Assembly (NCBI GenBank): GCA_030549495.1
Contig: JAUIRK010001047.1
Coordinates: 806,001 to 870,000 of the forward strand
Source of the DNA: Nectonema munidae
Taxonomy: Eukaryota > Nematomorpha > Nectonematoida > Nectonematidae
DNA length: 64,000 bases
Direction of reading: 5' to 3'
Positions 57,188 through 64,000 of this stretch are shown here, piece by piece; positions within the stretch are counted from its first letter, which is position 1; every line of letters begins with the position of its first letter. Both the position numbers and the translations under genes were made by a program. The notes under the pieces are model-generated. The model worked only from the letters and a program-made list of their open reading frames with translations, ran no database searches and was not told the origin of the DNA.

Positions 57188-58348
57188 TTACTGAATTAAG
57201 GGATAAATAACTTCTACATAAAATGGCGCGACTCCAATATTCTGAAAAATACAGTGACTTTGCGAAATCACATACTTGGGTATAGCATTTGGACTAAGTT
57301 CTACACGAAGACATCCCGAGAATTTTCCATTTGAAATTGTCCAAAACCTCGGGTCATGAATCGTATGAACTCCATGCAAAGCACAAACTTTTCCATACGC
57401 TCCAGGCAAAAGATGTTCCAGTTCAAATGGTACTCTTTGCATTAAAATGGCAGAAGACTTTTTAAGAAGGGGTAAAAGTGAGGCTATAATTAATATTGAT
57501 ATGAATATTGAGCAAATTGCGTCTGAAATCTGCCAGTCAAAAAACTTTATCAAAATAGCTGAAATGATAACACTAACTGAACCAAGTGTGTCAGCTAGAA
57601 TGTGTAAAAAGACACTTTCAATAATCTGATTAGATTGATGATGATGGTGGTGGTGATGGCTATGATGATGATTATTAACTTGGTCATTTTTATGAAGAGT
57701 ATACTCTAAGCTAAAGTTTCTTTCAGAATCTTTACAAGAGTGAGAACCAAACTCATCAGAATTTATAAATGTGGAATTAGTATTGGTAGTTACTGGATGA
57801 CAGGATTCAATGATAACATTAAATTCTTTAGACAAATCATTTCTATTTTGATTACTTGTCTGACTTTTGGAAGAAGAATGGTGAGAGCATGAAGAACCTT
57901 CATGGCCATGATTAAAAACAAATATTCCTACTAAATTGACAAAAAAACCTAAAACACTGACAACTAAAAGCTTCTCATGGTGAACATGTTCTGGCTCTAT
58001 TATTCTTTTGATTCCATGTTTCAATATGGAAATTGCAATAAAGAATAAGAAAAGGGCGTTTGCAAACCCGGCTAAAACTTCAGCACGTGAATATCCAAAC
58101 GTGTAAACATTGTTTGACTTCCATTTAACAATTTGGGAGGCAATAAGACCACATAAAAGGGCTGTGCAATCAAAAAACATATGAAATGAATCTGAGATTA
58201 AACCTAAACTATTTGTAAGTGTTCCATAAATTAACTCAACAATAGCAAAGCTAAAATTTAATAATAGAAAAAATAAAATATTTTTTGAGGCCTTATCATT
58301 ACAAATTTCTCTAATTTTTTCAAAAATTTTAAACGTTATAACATACAT
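57188..58348 (-). CDS. SLC30A7: zinc transporter, SLC30A7 (ZnT7)-type, intronless
   Basis: Cation diffusion facilitator that in animals moves cytosolic Zn2+ into the Golgi/early secretory pathway. One uninterrupted frame of 386 residues from the ATG at 58348 (open frame extends to a TTG at 58366). The N-terminal FKIFEKIREICNDKASKN aligns with human FNLFGKISGWFRSILSDK..; TM1 and TM2 carry ELIYG and SDSFHMFFD with the zinc-binding pair H56/D60; VYTFGYSRAEVLAGF and HHEKLLVVSVLGFFVNLVGI follow; then a His-rich cytoplasmic loop with a nearly pure His run (227-237), TM5 VFLHILADTLGS with H249/D253, and a C-terminal domain with ILMQRVP. Its length is close to human (376). Human ZnT7 has many exons; here there are none, so this is either a retrocopy that stayed intact or a lineage that lost introns. 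Absence of stops argues for a working gene. Confidence 0.92.
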   Translation of the reverse strand: MYVITFKIFEKIREICNDKASKNILFFLLLNFSFAIVELIYGTLTNSLGLISDSFHMFFDCTALLCGLIASQIVKWKSNNVYTFGYSRAEVLAGFANALFLFFIAISILKHGIKRIIEPEHVHHEKLLVVSVLGFFVNLVGIFVFNHGHEGSSCSHHSSSKSQTSNQNRNDLSKEFNVIIESCHPVTTNTNSTFINSDEFGSHSCKDSERNFSLEYTLHKNDQVNNHHHSHHHHHHHQSNQIIESVFLHILADTLGSVSVIISAILIKFFDWQISDAICSIFISILIIASLLPLLKKSSAILMQRVPFELEHLLPGAYGKVCALHGVHTIHDPRFWTISNGKFSGCLRVELSPNAIPKYVISQSHCIFQNIGVAPFYVEVIYPLIQ

Positions 58349-58547
58349 TGAGTTTAATTTCTTCAAGACATCATAAAAACAGAGTAAAAAAGGTAAATTA
58401 AATAAAAAAATAAAGAAAAAATATTTTCTATTTATTTGCTAATAATAAAATGAAAATAATTGTCGCCTCCACTTTTTTAATAATGTCTACACATTCATTA
58501 TATTTTAATACACAATAGAGGGCGTAACTAAAGTTGATTAGATACTT

Positions 58548-58695
58548 CGTGTAGTTGCGTGACCGATTGGTTAGAGCGCAGGCTCTGAACCTGAAAGTAT
58601 CGGGTTCGATTCTGCTTCTGCCAAAAAGTTATAGCTCGATGTCAGCGGTACTCAGTGCCTTATTGATGAAAATACTATACCACCTTTAACCTTTA
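58548..58695 (+). repeat. tRNA-derived SINE, copy 6 (best tRNA head)
   Basis: The head looks like an almost full tRNA: GATTGGTTAGAGCGCAGG (A box), CTCTGAACCTGAAAG, then CGGGTTCGATTCTGC (B box), followed by the body TAGCTCGATGTCAGCGG and the end GATGAAAATACTATACCACC. It lies 200 bases upstream of the ZnT7-like start, same axis, opposite strand. Confidence 0.8.
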
Positions 58696-58842
58696 ACTTG
58701 TCTTATATGTAGACTTACCATATTTTTCCAATTAAAAACCGGGACGCCTCAGAACAAAGGCCTTTATCAGATAAAAAAAATAAAATACCACAGACATATT
58801 TATTTATGCTCTGTATAAATAACCTATATAGACTGTATAAAA

Positions 58843-60540
58843 TTATATCGTCCAATCATATTTATCTGTAGCCATACTTTTTTTTAAAAATTTGTTGTTG
58901 GATTTGACTTTCTTGTAAAAATTGCAAGAAAGATTTGAATTAATTTTGCAGGTGGTAAGGGCTTTCACATTCTGCTCAAGCATTTTATTTCTTTGATTAG
59001 ACCACATGTTATTCATGATGGAAAAAATTCTCTCAACTGAAAATGATGTTCCAGGTAAACAAAGTATAAATTTAATTAACTTTCCAAAATTTTGAATCCT
59101 TGTCTTTTTCTTCAAATTTTTTAAATATCTGGCCGATTTCTGTTCAAGAGATACTTTCTGCCTGCTACCTTATTTGCAACATTCCCAAATATGATTTTTT
59201 ACAACTACTTCCTCATCAAAGATAGAATCACTATCAATCATCTGCTTTCCTAAACGTTACGTTGATCTTTTTTGTAGATTCAAGCACTTGTTTCCACGAT
59301 AATTCCGCCTTAAGGTCAACGCAACGGTGAGAATGCAAATCTTCATAAGCTTCATCATAAAGACCCAGATATGATAGAAACTTATAAAGTTTCCTTGCTT
59401 CTTTGTAAAATCTTTCTACGTTTACTTCGCTTGCCTCTTCTAGCTTTCTCAAGAGCAGTATTGCCTGGGATCGCAAGAATGTATTTTCTTTCCTTGCAAG
59501 TACGTTTTGCTTTAGTTCTGAGATAAAAAGCACCACTTCTACAGTACTGATGCTTTCTTTTTCTAGCTTTAAAATAGTCTGATTGAAGTATTTCAACAGC
59601 AATTAAACGAATTTTATATAGAGCTCTTGAGTTGAGTCTGATTAGCGTAGGACAACCTTCTTGGGAGTTGAAGTAACTTCTTAATCCTTAAAACATTTCA
59701 AGTATTCTTTGTAAAGCTTGTAGCAAAAAAAGACATCTCGTATTTCCGTGCTGCAAAATTCTCTGATATTCAATATCAACAAAGGCGCAAAAGTGTTTGA
59801 GCTCTGTAACGCGAATAGTGTTTATATGACAAAACTTGTAGATTTTTACAACATGGCTTTCGACAACTAAGGGAGATTATCTACAGCATGTTGAATGCAA
59901 TTGTGCACAATGTGAGCTGCACATCCAACCCCTGTAAGATTTCTTTGAATATTTTCTTTTACTTTAAAGAAAACATTATTCTGTCCTCTTCTTTTCAAAC
60001 ATCGAATGTTGGTGTTACAATTATCTGCGCAAAACCCAGCTAGTTTTTTTAAGACCATTTTGCTCGAGAAACAAAACCAAAGGAGAACCGAAGGTATTCG
60101 CTGAATATTGCAGTTGTTTCACCTCCAAGGGATGTCAATTCTAAAAGTTTCACTTTTAGACGAAAATCAATTACAAAATAACGAACTAGAACTGGAACAA
60201 TTTTGATCTCATTTCTGTTTGAAACATCAATAGAAGCCAAAATAAAATTTGTTTTATTTAATTCTTGACCTAGTTCAGAAGATATCATCGGGGCAATGCA
60301 ATTCGTAACCATTGTTTTACATTTTGTTCTTCGAAGAGAAAATTTAGGTACAAATAATTTTGAAACTAGCTTAGAGGTACAATCTGAACTTCTGAAGGAC
60401 TGTCCAAGAATACCCTGTTATACGGAAAAGTAGCTTCTTTCGCTGCTAAGAGTAGAGACCTGCCAGAAGAAGCAGATTTGAAGAAGTTTGTCACACGAGA
60501 TGACTACATTACTGTATCAAGAGAAGATTTGTGTTTCTTG
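58843..60540 (-). mobile_element. hAT transposase, broken, nearly full length
   Basis: Minus-strand coding pieces in order: SFRSSDCTSKLVSKLF (about 60395-60345), an open frame 60312-60049 with MISSELGQELNKTNFILASI and KIVPVLVRYFVI, an open frame 60058-59867 with GFCADNCNTN and GVGCAAHIVHNC (hAT catalytic/insertion region), an open frame 59602-59234 rich in charged helices, and 59115-58843 with FILCLPGTSFSVERIFSIMN (C-terminal dimerisation). Frame breaks separate these pieces, so at least three lesions are present. A tip-like CTTACCATATTTTTCC with CCGGGACGCC lies at about 58716-58747; the other tip was not identified. Confidence 0.85.
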
Positions 60541-60969
60541 GCTTCATAGTGGTATTTAATATCTTTTTTTTCCACGATGGCTAATTGAAAAAACAGTTTG
60601 ACAATAATTGCAAAGAATTTGTTATGAACAGTTTCTTTTAAAAATCGATAGTCACTTAATATCACTGGTAAAATTGCAATTCCGGGATTTTAAGATAAAT
60701 TCTAAATGCCATTTGTAATTATTAGATAACCAAACATTTAGATTGGAATATGGATAACCAAACCGTTTAGTCAAAAAAATATTGTAAACTAAACCTTGTA
60801 AAATGAATGTTAAATATGTTAACAGTTCATTAGTGGGGGAAGCAGAAAAAGATTATGAATATTCAATTATGAATTAAAAAATTTTAATATAGTATAAATA
60901 CAAAACAAAAAATATCAATTTAAATTGGCACCCTTTAGAACTGGAGTAAATTGAGGAGGAAAAAAAGAT
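60541..60969. other. spacer, AT-rich
   Basis: The 5' side of the hAT element; no end could be fixed. Nothing else is seen. Confidence 0.4.
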
Positions 60970-61465
60970 TATAATGCATTTAAATATCTTAATACTTCAT
61001 AAAAGTTGGAGAAACCCTAATATCACCTTCTCACATACACTTTTCAGATGGATAACAGGGTCCTGTCCATTCCAAGGCCATCTTCTTAATATATCACTCG
61101 CAACTGATCTTTATTGTCCCTTTAGTTGCATATCAACTACTCACCAGTTATTCTTTAGTTGCTCCTTCCTCCAATCAACCATTTCTACATCAATTTCATA
61201 CTCACGCACTTCACCCAAATTTCAAATTCTCTTCACCAAACATATTTTTAATATTAAATCAACTCTTCAACACTACCATTAGACCATATTTCAGCTTCCA
61301 TCGTTTACCCGTAATTTTAATGGCATTCGTTTCATCTTCTATTTTGGACAAAGTATTCTTTCTTGAACTCGCTACAACAAACATATAAAATTAGTCAATC
61401 AAGGTCTACGGCAAGCATATTGACTTGCTCTGTAAAGTGCTTTGAAACCATACTATCCTAGATAG
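60970..61465 (+). mobile_element. LINE 3' end, second copy of the family at 42010
   Basis: Short frame with FRWITGSCPFQGHLLNISLA then CPFSCISTTHQLFFSC, matching the C-terminal knuckle of the LINE at 43366-43500 (IRWLSGHCPCKAYLF; CRFGCDTIETPYHLIFTC). The 3' UTR shares the GCAAGCATATTGACTTGCTC / AAGTGCTTTGAAA layout. Heavily truncated and more diverged than the first copy. Confidence 0.75.
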
Positions 61466-61639
61466 AGAGCGAGATTTCCTATCTATAAAAAACTTTCAGT
61501 TTCTGAGATTAGAACGTTCTGTGTTAAAGTATAAACACAAAGGAACTTTTGTTTATATTGATCGCGAATAAAAAATTAAATTATAACAAATTTGAAACAT
61601 TAAAGGAAATTGTGATAGGACTTATCAGAATTAAATATC
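61466..61639. other. spacer, AT-rich
   Basis: Nothing recognised. Confidence 0.4.
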
Positions 61640-61790
61640 GAGCCTCAATGGTTGTTAGGGTGTACCTCTCAGCTTATTTTCAGTGGTTCGATTCCCAAGG
61701 CTCCCAACTCTTATAATAAGCCAAGTGCTAGCTTTCCGACAACTTACAAGCTGTGTCAATTCAACAAACAACAACAACAGCATTAAATAA
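61640..61790 (+). repeat. tRNA-derived SINE, third type
   Basis: tRNA-like head CTCAATGGTTGTTAGGGTGT (A box side) and GTGGTTCGATTCCCAAGG (B box), then CAACTTACAAGCTGTGTC and a tail AACAAACAACAACAACAG. The string CAACTTACAAAC with a similar AAC-rich tail at about 22740-22765 may be a fragment of the same type. Confidence 0.6.
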
Positions 61791-62379
61791 TAAATTCATT
61801 AAAAACTGGAGTCCATTCAACATGCTATAAAGTTGCAAATATTATCATGGGAAATATAAGTTTCTGATATTATCCTTATTAGAGTAGAGTAGAGTTGAGG
61901 AAAATTTCAAATTAGTCATATAGTTACATAATATAATAAGGCTAAAGCCTTCAAGTTATTTTGCGTAATTTTTTTTTATTTGAAAATTTTTTATGATCGT
62001 CAGAGTTCAATTGTAAATGTCTATAGCTCCTCCTAAGGAAACACTCTGCAGGTTTAGTTTCTTTTGTAAAACAATTTTTCATAGTAATGTTTAATTTGTA
62101 TTTTAAATGTCAAAAGTATATCATTAATAAATTTGTATACTTCAAAACAAACAAGTAGTGGCAGACTTCATTCTTAAATAATTGTTGGCAAAAATCGTCC
62201 ACTCAAATCTTGCTGTTTTTATAATTTAAAAAATAGGCTAAAAATTTTTATTTTTATAAAACAGTTTTTTTTGTTAAAAATTTACTGTTTAAATTTAATT
62301 CCTATTCTAAAAGCAATGATTTTTGTTGTCTAAATTTATGCTACCATATTAATAATTCAGGGTTGCCACAATTTTCAAA
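61791..62379. other. intergenic, no gene seen
   Basis: AT-rich; nothing assignable. Confidence 0.45.
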
Positions 62380-62522
62380 AAGGTAAAGGTACCTTGGGGT
62401 GTTTTCATCGAGAAGGCCAGAGGCCGCTTGTATCGAGCTATGAGAAAGTTGCCGGAAGCGTGATTCGAACCCAAGACTTTGAATTTCGAAATCACACGCT
62501 CTACCCAACCTACTCACACCCC
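62380..62522 (-). repeat. tRNA-derived SINE, copy 7
   Basis: Minus orientation: GGTACCTTGGGGTGTTTTCA at the left, TATCGAGCTATGAGAAAG in the body, GTGATTCGAACCCAAGAC (B box side), and ACACGCTCTACCCAACC (A box side) at the right. Well preserved; the GGTACCTT edge matches copy 2. Confidence 0.82.
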
Positions 62523-63089
62523 ATAGATATAACCAGTGAAGAGATATCACTTTGTTCAATAACAAAAAGTTATCCACCTTCATAATCTAAAAGACTTTCT
62601 CTTACACACTAAAGAAAAAGATGGCCAAATTCGATTCACATTAAGAAATTATCCTAACATATTGGCATTTATCACAGTTCTGATATCTTTTGTGGCTTTA
62701 AAATTTTTAGATTTCCTATTATTCCTAGTCAATTAATGATTGTAGTCAAAGATTTTTCATTCACAAAGAAAAGTCTTCTTTACCATCAAAATCTTTTTTG
62801 AAATACTTAATATTATATTATTTCATCAACTGCTAGTTTGCTGAAAATCTTGATATTCCTTGTCGATAAAATAGATGTTTCTTTCTTAAAATCTTATAGC
62901 TCCTCAAAGGACTACTACACTGACCACATAAAAGAGATGCCCTACGAGTTACTATTATTTTTTAATAAATCGAACGTTTTTCTTTTATTTAACTTAAGTT
63001 AGTAACACATCTGAAATAAATAGTATTCCAAAAATAAAATTAAGGCTTTATTTCAAAAATTTCTACACTCATTACAATTCACAAATGAC
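62523..63089. other. intergenic, no gene seen
   Basis: AT-rich; nothing assignable. Confidence 0.45.
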
Positions 63090-63500
63090 GTACTGTGTTC
63101 ATTGCATACCTTTTTGCACACTTTGAGCAAGTTTACTTCTGCATTCGACTTTTTTGATCAGCATAAAAAGCATCTTCTCATTACTCTTGAAAAATGTGAT
63201 CGAAATAACGGCTATACCACTGACATTAACGGCGTTCATGAAGAAAGCTATCGGTCTCTGAACAGTTTTTCCTTTGCAAGAGTATTCGGGAACAAGTTGA
63301 TCGCCCCACTTTATCCAAACTCCGAATTCTTTTCATATCTCCCTTATAAGATCAAAGTTTTTGGAATGGCAGATCTAAAAATTTTCATCTTGTATTTATC
63401 ACCTTTATACTGCTTGAAAAGGCATATTCCAAGAAAAGGAATAAGTTGTTTATCTATTTTTCAATTTGGTATAACTTGTAATTTATGACTCAAAAGATCC
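63090..63500 (-). mobile_element. piggyBac-type transposase fragment
   Basis: Minus-strand pieces: KQLIPFLGICLFKQYKGDKY (about 63455-63400; family DEQLVPFRGRC.FKQY.P.KP.KYG) with KMKIFRSAIPKT, then a later piece SCKGKTVQRPIAFF...NVSGIAVISITFF (compare the LG..VV..L....G..V..DN.FTS region). Frame shifts and stops interrupt it and no TTAA end is seen. The plus-strand frame over the same bases is a shadow. Confidence 0.5.
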
Positions 63501-63809
63501 CAAATTTGACGAATTTGTGCGAACTTATCTTTTTCTTCTTTCGATTATAGAACTTTTATCGTCAAACCTGATAAAACGCAAAAAGAATTAAAATATTTTT
63601 CAAACTCATCGTTTTTCTAAATATATATTAGTTCCATAGAACTTCCCAAAGTGCGTGACTTTGCGTTGAATGTCCCTTACAAAGAAGGAATGCAATAAAA
63701 TCCTTGAACTCTAATTTGTCACCACAATAATTATAACTGATTTGGCCATCAAACTCTTCCATATTTGTAAAAAGGACTTAATTTTTATTAGGACATTTAT
63801 TAATTAGAT
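63501..63809. other. spacer
   Basis: Possibly more of the decayed piggyBac element on the minus strand; no motif is clear enough to claim. Confidence 0.35.
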
Positions 63810-64000
63810 CAGAGGTGGGCAAATGATTGCACTTGTGCCAAACTTGGCACGCCAAGCCATTCTCAGTGGCACGCAAAAATTGTAAGTTTTACAATTAAAT
63901 TTTTTCATCTACACAAAGTACAATAACTTTTTAAGCAGTTTTTATAATAGATCAAAGGCAATCAAATGTGCTATTGTGCCAATATTGAAAAGTTGGCTAA
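63810..64000 (+). mobile_element. hAT MITE, left part (cut by window end)
   Basis: Starts CAGAGGTGGGCAAATG, and from about 63868 follows 13840-14010 closely (GGCACGCAAAAATTGTAAG, TAAGCAGTTTTTATAATAG, GAAAAGTTGGCTAA). The right end lies outside the window. Confidence 0.8.

Noticed and set aside
58349-58366. TTG start giving six more residues on the ZnT7-like protein
   Set aside because: An ATG follows six codons later and fits the family; animals rarely start at TTG.
58548-58620. A genuine tRNA gene
   Set aside because: A and B boxes are good, but acceptor-stem pairing is poor and the sequence continues into the same body found in six other SINE copies.
63102-63488. 128-residue plus-strand protein
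   Set aside because: The minus strand carries piggyBac-like motifs over the same bases; the plus frame shows no family features.
1-64000. LTR elements or other capsid- or envelope-bearing elements
   Set aside because: No paired long terminal repeats, primer-binding site, or gag, protease, integrase or capsid motifs were recognised by eye.

Overview
The window is strongly AT-rich animal genomic DNA with GT-AG introns, long introns and intergenic spaces, tRNA-derived SINEs and many old DNA transposons and LINE remnants. The gene families and repeat load suggest an invertebrate, most likely an arthropod. A parasitic copepod (sea louse type) is my guess from general impression and is not proven by the sequence. 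There is no bacterial-style operon, CRISPR array or rRNA.

Four host genes can be supported. (1) At 5091-6364 (+) a two-exon gene codes for a 172-residue coiled-coil protein I cannot name. Just upstream, 4691-5090 (+) is an open stretch resembling importin-alpha ARM repeats. (2) From 33592 down to 11122 (-) lie twelve consecutive exons, all in matching splice phase, of a Draper/CED-1/MEGF10-type phagocytic receptor: part of an EMI domain, about ten EGF-like repeats, one membrane helix and a cytoplasmic tail of about 150 residues. Its first exon(s), with the signal peptide, were not found. (3) At 52032-51960 and 48338-47736 (-) are the exons of a WBP4/FBP21-type spliceosomal protein with a U1-type zinc finger and no WW domains. 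(4) At 58348-57188 (-) is an intronless SLC30A7 (ZnT7)-type zinc transporter.

The rest is mostly mobile-element debris. It includes piggyBac-type elements and MITEs bounded by TTAA (4327, 7723, 9955, 12145, 15880, 16717, 30001, 35583, 41019, 63090); hAT transposases and MITEs, several with 8-bp target duplications (1, 12345, 13798, 39588, 49566, 49988, 51600, 58843, 63810); Tigger/pogo elements (31614-33333, 34201, 37308, 43890); an R1/I-like LINE 3' half with RNase H (42010-43820) and a second copy (60970); a jockey/RTE-like LINE split by other repeats (44385-46410); at least seven copies of one tRNA-derived SINE; one large foldback palindrome (11802-12140); and an inverted array of short tandem repeats (37898-38323).

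The genes show no functional linkage to each other. The most distinctive sequence-level observation is that two piggyBac MITE subfamilies with different terminal repeats each carry a 16-bp palindrome at the same offset from the end, with unrelated palindrome sequence. No wholly new biological system was found.
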